Source: Todiramphus chloris collaris
Taxonomy: Eukaryota > Chordata > Aves > Coraciiformes > Alcedinidae
Assembly (NCBI GenBank): GCA_025345505.1
Contig: JANVCC010000020.1
Location: forward strand, 53,930,716 to 53,994,715
Reading direction: 5' to 3'
DNA length: 64,000 nt
Shown here: piece by piece, positions 1 through 12,626 of the stretch
How the letters are laid out: every line of letters starts with the position of its first letter
Position numbering within the stretch: the stretch's first letter is position 1
The notes under the pieces: generated by a model
What the model was told of the DNA's origin: nothing
Databases searched by the model: none
The model's input: the letters and a program-made list of their open reading frames with translations, nothing else
Made by a program: the position numbers and the translations under genes

Positions 1-2589
1 AAGCATCACCTAAAAGGGCACTGACGGGTCAGGGAGTCTTCAGCTCTTTGATGAGAAAGAACCAAAAGCTCCTTTAAATCTTAATATTTAACTTCAGTAC
101 ACAGACACACACACACAGAAGAATAAATAATTTCATGAAGACTGATCTCAGTCCAGGCACAAGCAATAGTGTAAGACTTTTTTTTTTTTTTTGTCAAAGA
201 TGCAATCTAAGAATTACCTTTGCAAGCAGGGAATTTGGAAGGAGATGAAAAAATGAATGAGAATCCCTCTCTAGTTATTACTTATGTCTGAATTCCAGTT
301 TGAGTTGGATACAGACAAAGAATATTGGAGACAAGCATGCTATCAACAACATAGCAGCAGTGATACACAAACCATTTCTAATGAACTCCCCTTAATGCAT
401 CCAGGGAGCCCTTCTAAACAAAGCCTATAAACACCCACCTGAAAGCTCTTCTTGTTTTGGGCTGGGCATATGTGCTTTGTGTTCTTACTCAAAGTTAATT
501 TGTATTCTATAAAACAAGTGTTTTACTATGAGACAGACACAAAACCTAAAGGTAAAAAACAAGCAACAGAATCTCTTATCAGCCTGAAGCTTCAGTTTTT
601 CAGTCTGCTGCACCTGAACTGGCACACACAGTCACTCAAGTGAGTCTTTTCAAGGTTTCAGCACTGCAGTGAAAGCCAAGGACAGTACGAAAAGTCACCT
701 GTGCATCCTAGTTTCTGTGAGGGAAGGTGTAAAAGGCTGTGAACTGTCCTTGGGCAAGGTCATTAAAAGTACTTACTCTTTCCTGATGTATTGACTCAGG
801 CCTTCCACTTCAGCAAAGTCAGATTATGGTGATTTGCCAACACTTTTGCAACTGCAAAATTCAGGGAGGTATTTTAATTGCATTTTCCCCTGTGATCAGT
901 TCTGTTGCCATATTCTGTGGTTAAGGTCTTATTGGAATGCTTTAAATAGAACAAAGACTTGTTCAGCTCTTCTGCCCCATCGCCCCTCCTCTTCCCCACC
1001 CAAACCGGTCCAGGTTGTTTGGATGAAAATGTGACTTTTATCTAAAGGCTTTTCAACTTTTAGAAGCAAGTGCAGGTGAACAGTGCTGACAGGAAAGCTT
1101 CGTAATCACTGGCTGGGCTTTTTTCACTCGATGTACATTTCCCAAAGGAAGTACACTGAAAAATTTGTATCAAGTTTTGAAATGGAGTGGTGTGAACTGA
1201 CTCAGAGCTTTCAATATGCTGATTTACTCCAGCTGAAGTTCCTGAGCTGCAGAAAGCCACCTTACACTATACGTGATTCAGCTGTGTAGCAATCAGTGGG
1301 ATACAGATTCTGCTGGATTTATTTCCACAAAAGGCAGGGAAAAGATTTTTATCCCATTTTGCCTTGTGATCACCTCTGAAACCTTACTGGTGGATGAAAT
1401 TTCAACTCAGTCTTATTTGCATTAATACAGAGATGGTTGAATTATTTGCTCTCTTCTTGCTCTTCACCCATATATACTCACCTTGAGTAGTAAGAGTAAC
1501 TATAACTTGCCTCATTCACCGTAATGGCCCATATGGTGGAGGTGCAGAGATGATGATCCTCATGATACTGAACAGAGATGTGGCCTCTTCACTTCCATTT
1601 CCTGAATTGACTGGTGGGGCAGCTTAACTCTTTCTGTCACTTATGTTACCAGCCTGAGGTCAACACCACACCTGCAAAGTCACAAAGAAATATTTAATGT
1701 CAGGTACCAGTTCCCATGAAATGTTTGTGTGAAGGCAGGACTTAGATTTATGCTGGGGAGGAGGAGCAGGAGTGGAAGCATGGGTTAATTAGGTCCCTTG
1801 GTTAGATTGGATCTAGTTCCTATCTTGTGCTAATTCACCCCAGACTCCTGGCGGTAAGATCCAAAGCAGCATAAAGCAGATAACAGAAAAAGTCAGAGGG
1901 GGTTGGTCAAGGGTGTTTGTAAATAAATCTGGAACCTGGGATCTGCAGCCTTAGTTATGGTTTTGTGAAAACACAATTACAGCATAAAATGAAAGCAGGC
2001 TGTGCAATGAAAGCAGGAGGAATGCCATCACCCAAGTTGGCTTATACTGCAAACCACCCTGGTCAATCATCTGAGATGAATGGAGGTATCCGCTGAATAA
2101 CCTCACTTTGCAACTTTTATGTGAAGGCTTGATAAATGAAGTCAGGGAGAGGTACAAGAAAGTGATTAAAACCAGCCTGCGCAAAAGGCAATGATAACCT
2201 CCCTGAGCTTGAAACTTTTCCCCCCTTCTGCCTGACTTTGTTGGATAATTAACCCTTTCATCCTTTGGTCTCTGTACACAAACATTTGTGTATTTGTACA
2301 AAGCAGCTGTCTTCTGACAGGCAATTTGTCACTGTTAATAAATTGAACTCAGTGGCAAGGCCAGCCACTTCCAACAGGGAGCAGTTGGTACAGTGATCTG
2401 AGTTTTGTTGTGGCCTCACTGTAGCAGAAGAGGTTTTTTTAAAGTATAGCTCACTCATTTCTTGTCTCTGAGTTCTCCAAGCTACCCAGTAGCTCACTTA
2501 GGCGTGTCCTTTTAGGGACCCTTTTGGAAGAACATGCCCTAGACCACATTGGCCATATAGTTTTAGGAGGTGCCAGTCTGTTGTTGTAG
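1..2589. other. Unique AT-rich non-coding sequence
   Basis: No gene is recognised. The stretch contains a short (CA)n tract at 105-117 and a run of 15 T at 178-192. The open frames here (longest 116 codons, minus strand, 1951-2301) have no recognisable domain and are of the size expected by chance. A weak MIR-like segment around 730-790 is described in the findings. Confidence 0.6.
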
Positions 2590-2828
2590 TGAGCTTGAAT
2601 GGGGTTTAGATTGGATATTAAGAAAAATTTATTCAACAAAAGGGTTGTCAAGCACTGGAACAGGCTGCCCAGGGAAGTCATGGAGCCCCCATCCCTGGAG
2701 GTATTCAAAAGACATGTAGATGTGGTGCTGATGGACATAGTTTAGTGGTGGACTTGGCAGTGCTGGGTTAACCAGTTGGACTTGATGATTTTAAAGGTCT
2801 TTTCCAATGAAAAAATTGTACGATTCTT
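2590..2828 (+). mobile_element. CR1 LINE 3' fragment
   Basis: Sense-strand copy of the last 240 bases or so of a CR1 retrotransposon. The end of the reverse-transcriptase frame is visible as nucleotide blocks: the GGTTTAGATTGGATATTA block near 2606, the AACAGGCTGCCCAGGGAAGT block near 2660 and the CCCATCCCTGGAGGTATT block near 2690. The 3' untranslated part follows, with TTGGACTTGATGATTTTAAA near 2776 and a decayed terminal CGATTCT near 2821. It is 5'-truncated, as CR1 copies usually are. The terminal octamer repeat is degraded, so this is probably older than the copy at 8290-9183. Family assignment comes from known CR1 structure; the age is inferred. Confidence 0.92.
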
Positions 2829-5800
2829 TTCACTAAAGCAAAAGGCAATTCTGGCATTATTGTCAGGCAGGGACAAGGATTTCTCTTCATGGACCTGAAA
2901 CCATCATCTGTCACCTCTTGCAGTAAAATTAGTTACTGACTTGGAGGATGACTTGAAAATGAAGAAAAGTATTTTACCCACACTCAGAGATCAGCAGATT
3001 TTCCATTCCTAGGTATAGTCCATTGTGCTCCTAGGTGCTTACTGGGGTTAAAAAGAGAGGTAATAGCCAATGGGTCTCACAAGCAGACCATTGCTCAGAT
3101 GTGGTCAGATGCAGCTTCTTATGGTTTGGTTGCTTCACTTTTTACTCTGCCCAACCCAACTAACTGCAATAGGATACCAAATCAAGCACTTATGGAAAAA
3201 CAGCTGTCAAGAGTCTGTCTCTGAGATGGGCTCTCAGGTGAAGATCTAGAAGTCAGCATTAACAAAATACACAGAAGCTTTCTTGCATGTCAGAGAAATA
3301 AGCTTTGCTAGGGTGATTCTCCCCCACCCCAAGACTTAGCCCAAAGAATGGCAGCAGCACCATTGCCTGTATTGAACAAAGCTCTTTAAACCCTTGCTGA
3401 GAAGCAAAATCTCAACTGAGAAATGTCAACAGAGCTTTTACGAGAGCCTGAAAATTAATTGTTCTCTGAAATGGCAGTCCTCAATTTAGGCTTAATCTCT
3501 CTTGCATTACTCAGGTAGCTATTGTGAAGTATCACCCCACTTGCTGCTCTTGCTGACAGTTTCTGTATCCCTTCACCACTCCCACTGGAAGGAAAACAAT
3601 CACATAAATCCCTCTTGTGTGGCATGCTCAAACTCGTTTCTTATTGTGGGGCAAATTTATGGTCACGTTTACTATGTAATCTTTAAAGGGAACTGGCTGG
3701 TGGTTGAAGGTCTAAAATTACAGATGACCTGGGTGTAAGCAAAAGTGGATTTGTTAAGAAATCTGTATTTAAGGGAAGAGGGAGGGGGTGCGAGAGGAGA
3801 ACTAGATGTTCCCTGTGTAGTTTATGACCTTTATTTAAAAAAAAAAAAAAAAAGACAACAACAACAAGAGAACCTTCAAGAAAGGTAGAAAAGCAATTTT
3901 CATTCTGTGACTCTAAATATCTGTTTATCCCACTGCCATGAGGTGAGCATGCCCGGTTGGGATGATTTAGCACTCTGTTGATGACTACCAACGGAAGGAC
4001 TTCATGTGAAAAGGTAGTCTGCCATGGCTAATGGGCTCTTGTTTCAAAGGGATGCTATGTGTACATTACTAGTGTATGGAGAAGGTGCAGAAAGGCCTCA
4101 GCAGACATTAGGAATGGAGTGTTGTTGATGATGAAAAGGCACTTTGCTGTTGAGGGAATGGTGGGAGAGAAAAGGCGTATCTGTCTTTTTGATTAGAAAT
4201 GCATGCTTCCTTTCATCATCTGAGCTGAAAAATTGGCTTCTACTCTTCGTTTATGAAACCATTTTTCTTTTCCTTTCCTTCCCAGGTTTGCAAACTCTTT
4301 AATAAATTAGTTACTGTGAGGTGCATGGGTGCAACAATCACCTTAGAGGCTTTTCCCAAATGCATCTTTAATATTTTATAAGTATTTAAATAGATTTATT
4401 CAATGTGAACAGCCTGATTTATTAACACTGGCACTCTGGTATGGAAAGGGGGTTCAATAAAAATTATGTTGTGTCAGAAATTTCTAGCAGCTAGATCTCA
4501 ATTTACCAATGGATTCTTGGAAGTCAGAAAATAATAGGACCCACCCCATCTTAATATTTAATCAGGTTTTGGTGCCAGACAGGAGAAGCCATTGTATGAA
4601 CAAGGCTTAAAGAGGGGAGCCCTGTATTACATTAAAATGTACATCATGTGTGTTCACTTCTTAGCGAGGGAGGGGAGAAATGGGTTAATTATTATGGCAA
4701 GTACAACGCTCAGACCTGCTGCTGAATTATGATGCTTTGTTAGGCTCTGAGAGGTGACCAAATGAAGTTAAAGTCTCATTGCAGACATGTGCAGGAAATC
4801 TTGAATGTCCAGGTGAGAAACTTGTTTCCTTTTTGTTATCCCAGGTCCAAAAGATAGCTTTCCTTGTGTTACTCAGAAAATAATATATGACAAGAGAAAC
4901 TTGGAACCTGACATGACAGCAGAACTGCTTTGTAAAGCACTTTGTAATGATGAAATGGGAAGGGTGCTACCAAACTTAATATTGTCCTACATAACTAGCG
5001 TGCCAAGGGGTAGAGGAAGGGCAGGTTTAGTGGTCCTCAGTAGGTCAGTACTCTGTAGGTTACTATTTGGAATTACCCCAAATTCTTTTTCACTCTGAAA
5101 TGCCATGGAAGATTACTTTTAATTAGCCTGGTACATTACCCTAATCAAAACAAATTGGTTTTATTTCTGTATGACAACACCAAACCACTTTCTCAATGGA
5201 GATTTTGGGTATAAATTTAAAATGCAAAAGTTCTAGTGAAGCGAAGCTTTTTGCAGTAGCATTCACTCTTAAATGGAACAGATGAACACAAGAGCATGGC
5301 TGCAAAATAGCTCTGCACATCAGCAGGGCCTTCCTAAATCACTGCACCCAGTGTGTAGTCATTCAGATGAGTTAGGAGTCTGCTTGACAACTGACAGCAT
5401 CTTGTTTCTGCTGAGCACCACTGACACAGCCTCCCCAATCCACCCCACAAGGCAGAGACTAAATAGTCAAATGAAGATCAAAGAAGAAAACTTCAGCCAG
5501 CCTCAGTGGGACCTATACTGGATGAAAAGGAGAAAAGAGGACATCTCAGATGCCACAGATCTTTTCCTGGAATATTTCAGCATGACCCAGCAATGAAGAA
5601 ACCTTCCAGTGGTCAAGACTCCCTAGCCATAATTTCATGCTCATGTGCAAGGGTTGAGTTCTTCAGAGGGTGTGAACTAGAGTAGTGTGGTTGAAGTGCC
5701 TGGAATAACAGTGGTGGGAACTGGACAAAATTTTGGCCTGCAGCTGAAGTCCTGGTGACTATAAGCTAGTCTTTGGTAGGAACTTTATTAATTTCCTTTT

Positions 5801-8289
5801 CTCAATTATGTTTATTTCTATCCCTTTAAATAAGTAGCATGTTTAGTTTTCCTCTGTGCTTGCTTTATTTAAAAAGAGAAAGAAGAGTTGAACGGCTAGT
5901 CCTTTGTAATGTTAATTAAGAAAATTGGATGATGCTCCATTAAGATGAGGACAAGAGCCTACCCCACACATCTGGTTCTGACAAAATTTGGTTGGAATCG
6001 TTTACTGTAGGGGAAAAAACCCTTGGTTTGTGTTGTGATAGTTGCCTGTTCCTGCTGATACCAGGATCTCAGTTCTCTAAACGGAATATTTGGAAGAGGA
6101 AGATAAATGGAGAAGTGGAGCAGAATGCTGTGCATGGTTTCTTTATGCTCTTTATGGTTAAGTTGTATTTGGTTTTGGGGAGTATATATCTGAGAATGTT
6201 TTGATGAGATGGTGGTAGATTCACAGCAAGGTCAACTCTATCTCTGTCACTACTTACAGATCTCCACCTGATCTGCCATAAGGCAAGCTGACTGCTCAGA
6301 GTGGGATTGTTAGTCTCTTCCACGTGGTAGTAGTTTTATCTATTATTGGTATATACTTACAGTGTTTCTTAAGAGTAAACAGAGATATTATGGCCTACTT
6401 CATATATGAGACTAAAACGCAGAGTAGCACTAGTATCAGCTGTGATCATAGTTTAGAAAAGAAACTTTTTTTTTTCCATTCCATGGAGGGTGTGTTTCCC
6501 TAGGCATGCAGGATTATACACAGTCATGCATTCTGGGGACAGAAGTCCAAATTTCTGCTGAGCTATCGTCCGTGTTTTCCTGCCTCAGAGCAGCAGCTAT
6601 TTAGGAGTTACCTGTGCTTTGATGAGTAAGAGGCATCTCCTTCTGCTTTATCCTATTAAGCCAGTTTAGGCTATCATTTGCTTTTTATGCCATACAAAAA
6701 ACAGAGAACAAAACAAAACAAAAAAAATACCCCAAAAACAAACAAACAAAAAAAAGCATGTCACAAAGTTGACTTCTAAATTCATTGATCTGCTTTTTAA
6801 AATTTTTAGCATCTTAATCTCAATGTTCTTAGTAATGGTACAAGCACATAATGTGCTGTGGCAAGATATGTCCAAACAAGGTGATCTCTTTGGTAGGCAT
6901 TTTAATAGAGTCACAAGTAAAGAATATTCTATCTTATCTCAGGAAAATATCACTGGAATCTACTCCAAACTGAAAAGCATATGAATAGATTTTCCCTAAA
7001 GTTTTTACAAGTTGGGGCTAGATAGGAAACAAGTAGAGGAGAGAATACCTGAGGAAATAGGGCAAGTTTCACAATTCAAATATATGACGCTTAACTATAT
7101 TGGTATTAGGAAGAAATATTAGGTAAACTATCATTATTAAAACATTGTGGAAAGTTAAAAAAGCTGCTTCCCTGTTCAAAAGTTCATCCTGGACTGCTAA
7201 AGAATTTGACCATCTAGATATATGCCTGAAAGCACTGACATGTCAGACCCCTTCTTCCCAAAGAAGAGAACAGTTGAGAGAGAACACGGCTTCTGCAGTG
7301 TTCCACTGATCAAGGGCTTTCTTGAAGACATGGTCTTGCTCTGGTCTTCAGGACAGTTACAAAGTACTACTTTCTGTTTAAGTGAGCCCAGACTGGTTAT
7401 CTCAGAAACTTGAATGTGATTTTAATTATACCTTTTATTATTGAAGCAGCTGTAACCAGGATTGTAATAGTCAATTATATATGGAGCTTTATTGGCGAAG
7501 GGTGTTCAATATTAAACAACCATTGCTAAATGTGAACATACCCAGTACAATAATGAACTTTATTTGGAAGATCAGCATGAGATAAAAGAGTTAAATTTAG
7601 CTGTACAGTCTGTAGCAGTAACATGAAGGGATATTGTGGATTCATTTTATTTGTAAACAGAAAACTCTGAATGTTGTTAGATTATCTTTTTGAGAGCATA
7701 AATATTTGGTAACCAGAGATTTGTATTGCTAGAATCACTTTCACTAAAGCTACAGTAACCAAATGTTTAAATGTGCAGGGATACTGTCAAAGCACGTAAC
7801 AACATCTTCAAATAACATGGAAGTATCTAGAGCTGCCTTTATCAGTGTCCCCCTCTGACAACTGCTAAAGGTTCAATTCTGTTCCCATTGAAGTCCATGG
7901 ACAATCACCTGGTAACCCAAAATGATTCATGGCATGGGACCAGGGAAAATAAAGAAGTCTCAAGGCACTGAGAAATGAGTGCTGGTGTCCCACAGCATGT
8001 GAGTTTATTATGCCCATCCAGAGTGATACTGCCAACCCACAGGATTCCTAATTGTGGCTTTAGCCCTGTGCAAGAGCTGCGTCAAAGACAAAAGCCTTAT
8101 CCCCCTCACCAGGAGATTTTTTTTTTCAGTATTCCAATTCTAAGTAGCTGGACATCTTTCGTAGTTCTTAATGCCTAGGTTTTTGTCTTAACTAAAGGGT
8201 CAGAAAACCTCTTACACTATTTTTAGTTTATTTTTATTAAAGCTGACAATCTCTGATAACCAACGATAGGCTCAAATCAGAAAGGCTCA
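2829..8289. other. Unique AT-rich non-coding sequence
   Basis: I see no gene in this 5.5 kb. It has a run of 17 A at 3837-3853, a run of short A-rich motifs at 6700-6755 and several AT-rich patches. Open frames are short and featureless (longest 107 codons, 5273-5596 plus). The only possible repeat is a self-complementary relic near 7870-7950, listed separately. Confidence 0.55.
7866..7950. repeat. Possible ancient amniote interspersed repeat
   Basis: The segment starting near 7872 contains CCCATTGAAGTCCATGG, close to a motif seen over and over in old reptile and bird repeats (CCCATTGAAGTCAATGG). A partly complementary echo, TTCATGGCATGGGACCAGGG, follows near 7926. The arrangement resembles the palindromic remnants of old non-autonomous elements. 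The match is short and decayed, so the assignment is tentative. Confidence 0.35.
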
Positions 8290-9183
8290 TGTGGCAATAT
8301 CTACCCTAAGATCTATGAAGCACTGTGTCGATCTGTGTGAGGATAGAGAGGCTCTCCAGAGAGACTTAGATAGACTAGATCGCTGGGCTGATGTTAATGG
8401 TATGAGTTTCAACAAGGCCAAGTGCCAGGTCCTGCACTTGGGCTACAACAACTCAGTGCAATGCTACAGGCTGGGGGAAGTGTGGTTGGAGAGCTGTCTC
8501 ACGAAGAGGCATCTGGGGGTTCTAACTGACAAGCAAATGAATATGAGCCAGCAGTGTGCCCAGGTGGCAAAGAAGGCCAATGGCTTCCTGGCCTGTATTC
8601 AAAATAGTGTGAGCAGCAGAAGTAGGGGGGTGATTGTCCCCCTGTACTCAGCACTGATGAGGCCTCACCTTGAGTACTGTGTCCAGTTTTGGGCACCTCA
8701 GTACAAGAGAGATATTGGCATGCTGGTGCAGGTGCAGAGGAGGGCAATGAAGCTGGTCAAGGGACTGGAGAGTAGATCATATGAGGACCATTTGATGAGC
8801 TGAGTCTGTTTCGTTTGAGGAAGAAGAGGGTGAGGGGAGACCTTATCACTCTCTACAACTACCTGAAAGGACATTGTAGAGAGGTTGGTGCTGGTCTCTT
8901 CTCTCAGGTAATTAGTGACAGAACCAGAGGGAATGGCCTCAAGCTGAAAGAAGGTAAGTTTAGACTAGACACTAGGAAAAAATTCTTCACAGAAAGAGTG
9001 GTGAGATATTGGAAAGGGCTGCCCAGGAAGGTGGTTGAGTCGACATCCCTGGATGTGTTTAAGCATCACTTAGATGTGGTGTTGGGGGATATGGTCTAGG
9101 GGTGAACTTGTAGAGTAGGGCTAATGGTTGGACATGATGATCCCAAGGGTGTTTTCCAACCTGAATGATTCTGTGATTCTATG
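8290..9183 (+). mobile_element. CR1 LINE, 5'-truncated, with RT C-terminus and 3' tail
   Basis: The best-preserved mobile element in the window, nearly 900 bases. It starts inside ORF2, shortly after the region that encodes the catalytic aspartates, and runs to the element's natural 3' end. The tail reads GATTCTGTGATTCTATG at 9167-9183, which is the octamer repeat by which CR1 is primed; CR1 has no poly-A tail. Truncation at an arbitrary 5' point with an intact 3' end is the standard CR1 outcome. Only one frameshift is evident over about 800 coding bases, so the insertion is much younger than those at 21650 and 33655. No target-site duplication is apparent, which is normal for CR1. Confidence 0.95.
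8291..9099 (+). pseudogene. CR1 ORF2 reverse transcriptase, C-terminal portion, frameshifted
   Basis: Two open frames together cover the C-terminal half of a CR1 reverse transcriptase (thumb and C-terminal domain). The first (8291-8803, 170 codons) contains [14 protein letters not shown] near residue 20, then [21 protein letters not shown] and [20 protein letters not shown] blocks characteristic of CR1. It ends in TGA at 8801-8803. The homologous reading continues in another frame (8815-9099), with [29 protein letters not shown] and [15 protein letters not shown] blocks, and ends where CR1 ORF2 normally stops. The frame change fits one deleted base near 8795. The catalytic FADD box and the whole endonuclease lie upstream of the truncation and are absent, so this cannot encode an active enzyme. 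The apparent ATG at the start is an accident of truncation. Confidence 0.9.
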
Positions 9184-12107
9184 GGATGTTTGGCCTGTAA
9201 CTTGAGTTCCAATACAAATGAGGAGGCAGTAAATCGGCTGTGGGATACAGGGGCAAAGCAGGTTGCCCTGGCCATGATCAGGATCCGTGCAGTGGATTTT
9301 ACCCACACCCACCCTCCAGACCATGCTTCTACATTGGCAGGAGGACAAGCCACCTCTCCTCTTTTCAGTCTCATTTTTTTCAATTCTTAGAGGCTAAATT
9401 AGGAGTCAGCATTTTGAGTTTATATTTGAGTTTGGGTCTTTCTCTTGAGTCCCACTCTCCTTCTGATTGCTGCTTTTTGGACCCTGTGGACCAATATTCT
9501 TCAAACAGATGGTGTCTTTATCAGCATGTAAACTGAAATACTTCAACCAGAGCTCCCTCCTGCTTCTCATTTTCCTAAACGCAGCTCAAATTCTTAATTG
9601 TGTAACCTGAACTTCTCTGTAATCTACGTATCAGTGTATATGGATGTAATGGACATGTCAGTGCTGTGTACACTAACACTTTTTAAGTCATATAATGGAC
9701 CTGTTTGCTAGAAGAATAAACACACCATTCAATTTAACAGCAAACTGGGGAGGTACAGAGGAGAATGTTTGCTGAAAGGTTATCTAAAATGTAGAAGCAG
9801 TTTTTTTTGGTTTTTTTTTTCAGATTTTGGGGGTGATCTGCAGCAGTAGTGTTCTCCTTAATTTTGAGAACTGATTGTCTAATCATGTCATTTGAATGAT
9901 GGGGGAAAGGAAGGGAAATGGAGAGAATTTCTTCTTGTAAGCACTTTTCAGCTTTTAAGAGGTTTTTGTGTTGCCAGTGCAAGCCTACAATTGGGTATTG
10001 CAGAATATGGTACTTTTATGAAGAGAAAAGAATTAGGAAAAAAACCAAAGGTGTGAAATGTAACACAAAGCAATATTTGGAATTGCACTGCTAGGAGACA
10101 GAGCTGAAGTCAATGTGAGTTTGATCTGTGAAAGCACAGCAGGACTGCACCATATATAGGAAAGCACAGTCTGTCAAAATTAAATGTGTAGTTTATGGTA
10201 TGCTTTTTGTTTGAAATAACATATTACCTCCTATTTATAGTAAAGCAGACTACACAGTTCTATGTGTCTGCGTTTAAGAATTTCAGACAGAGAGTAAAGA
10301 TACCTTTTACCTGGAAACTGTAGAGTCAGAACTCAAAATTGTTAGCAGTGATATAAATTAATACCTGTGATTTTACAGGCATATAAATCTCAGGCTCCTG
10401 CTTACATAGCCCTGCTCTGTCTGCAGTATTGGCTGGATCTGAAGAGCACTGCTGGAGGACTACAAGGAAACAAATGAACTTGCAATGCATAGTATCTTAA
10501 GGGAAACTATAAATGGGATAGGTCAAGGACTAGGCATGTAAGCGACAGGAAAAAAATCTTCCTTTTAGTTTATACAAGTTCTGCTTCCATGTCTGTGCAG
10601 ATTCCTAATAAGGAATAGTAACTTTTCGAGGCACTACGCCTGTACATATTTCCTGACCTTATAATTCTCACAGTTCTAGACATTCCAAGGTAGGGGGTCA
10701 TTCAGACAGAGTTGTAATTTCTTGTGCATATTTATTTCCAAAGTATCTTTTGCATAGTTTCCCAGTGAAATCATGTTCTGGGGCTGTGGAATGCTAAATA
10801 GGTTATTTTTCAAGCTTGCATATAAAGGGCCTGTCAAAGTGGACTGTTTTGGACTTATCAAGTAGAAGTGTGAGAGCCAAACCATGATATTTGTAGGTCG
10901 TCCTTCCCAGTCCCGTTATGAGCTGGGCTCACAACCTTCTAATGGGTGGTAATGTAAGAAGGTTAAGGAGCTCTGGTTTTGTTATTGGTAAGGATTTTTA
11001 ACTATGATAAAAGTTTTGAAAGCATATGTTGGCTCAAGAGGAGTATGACCTGAGCCTTCTCTCAAAAACTACATTTTGTTAACCCTTTTACTGTTACATT
11101 TGTGCACCTTTTCCTTCCAATTCTGTAAATAAACACCTGACAAATTTTGGGGGGAAACGGGTTGTAGAAGTTCAGCCTCTCTGTAAATAACCTTAACTTG
11201 TTGTGAAAGCACATTTTGAAATAATTTTCCTAGTCCTTCAAGACACATACTTTTTTTTTCTTTTTTTTGAAGCAAATACATTTATCTGATCAAAGAATTA
11301 AAATACACTAGGGACCATCCATGACATCATGAATTTTGAATATTCATTTCTCAAAATCTGTCAGCCAAGCAGCAGCCTGAAGTTATCTACTGAGTGAAAG
11401 AGATTTACACAAAGTATTTGTCTGGCCATTTTCAAAACCTAAAATATCCCAGCTAAAAATCCTACAGATAATGTATTCATCAAGGAGAAGCTAAACAAGA
11501 AGAAAGAGTTTGCCCTTAATGCTGTGTATGCCCTGCTCAAAGCAGCACTAAGGAATGTTAGTCAGACCTCAGCTTTTATCAAGGTTTGTTTAACTAATCT
11601 AAATTGAAATGTGGGCACTTTCTTTCTGAACTCCAAAAGCATTTGGGACTGAAGTTCTCAAGATCTTGTTGAAAAGTATGTGTAGACTTTCTGTTTACAA
11701 AAAATTCCTGTGAAAAAATCCAACCTTTTACTAAGCACTTCAAAGAATGGTAAGGGGAAGGTCCCGTAGAAGTAGGGAGTGTTTTCACAGATTGCTGGTG
11801 ACAGTAAGTATCATTTTATAAAATACCAGTTAGGCTGCATGCGACATATGGAGACAATTTCTGCCTCAGCCCTATTTTCCATTCCTTTTGATCTAATGGG
11901 AACAGCTCATGTACATTGAGGCAGAGCTTGGTCTGCAGTATCCTGTTTGGTTTGCGTATTGGAAGAAGTTTGGAATAACTAAGCTGACACTTGCTGTTGT
12001 AACTGAGAGGGCAGAATGGTGCAATGAGCCTGATTTAGTCATATGGAGGGAGAGTTACGAGGTGATATGAGTGAAATGCATTAAGTGCTGCCTTTTTCCT
12101 TTATCAT
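9184..12107. other. Unique AT-rich non-coding sequence
   Basis: No gene or clear repeat is seen. Open frames are under 100 codons and without recognisable domains. A small 8-base inverted repeat (10933-10940 with 10957-10964) is present and is probably fortuitous. Confidence 0.55.
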
Positions 12108-12200
12108 TAGAAAATCATTGAAATGTAAGACTGGTAGAAAACTCCATAGGCCATATATTCTGTTCTCCTGCTTGAAGGCAGGATCAATTATACTGCCATC
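12108..12200 (-). mobile_element. Ancient CR1-like LINE 3' end (weak)
   Basis: Reads as the reverse complement of the 3' terminus of old CR1 elements common to turtles, crocodilians and birds: an AATCATTGAAAT-type start, then CTCCATAGGCC and CTGCTTGAAGGCAGGATCAATT near 12168-12189. In those elements this part carries the conserved phrase about two dozen bases from the 3' end. Divergence is high and the fragment is under 100 bases, so the call is moderate. Confidence 0.5.
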
Positions 12201-12287
12201 CGTGGAATACCTATAAATATTACTGGAATGAAGAGAGATTCTTTATATTTAGAAGGGGGAATACTGCCAGCACAGTTACCTTCTGGG

Positions 12288-12369
12288 AAAAAAAAGAAAA
12301 AAGAAAAGAAAAGAAAAGAAAAGAAAAGAAAAGAAAAGAAAAGAAAAGAGAAAAGAAGAGAAAAGAAAT
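12288..12369 (+). repeat. (AAAAG)n microsatellite
   Basis: About 80 bases made almost entirely of the pentamer AAAAG, with a few interruptions toward the right end (AGAGAAAAGAAGAG). It is a purine-only strand, able to form triplex DNA, and likely to vary in length between individuals. Confidence 0.95.
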
Positions 12370-12514
12370 CCCAAAACATAAAAGAGAAGTTATTCCAGCT
12401 CTCTAAAACCTATCATTCAAATTAGTTTGATGATTTGCTTGGGATCATTTGAGAAGCCTGTCTAGAAGATGTAAGTGGAACATAAGGCAGGATGTGTGAA
12501 AGTGTAAAATATGG

Positions 12515-12626
12515 AGATATGATCATAGAAAGGCAAGGGAACAAGTTGAACAGACTTCCAGTTGAGATGGTGAGCTCCAAAGACAATAGTATATTTAGGC
12601 AACAACTGAATGAGCATATGGAATTC
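12515..12626 (+). mobile_element. Possible old LINE (CR1/L2-type) 3' relic
   Basis: A run of spaced similarity to the end of CR1/L2-type ORF2: GGGAACAAGTTGAACAGACT near 12537, GATGGTGAGCTCC near 12566 and CAACTGAATGAGCATATGG near 12602. These correspond in order to the region where related elements read GGAACAGGCT, GGTGGTGGAGTCACC and GGCTGGATGAGCAT. There is no tail and no intact frame. This is at the limit of what can be recognised by eye. Confidence 0.35.
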
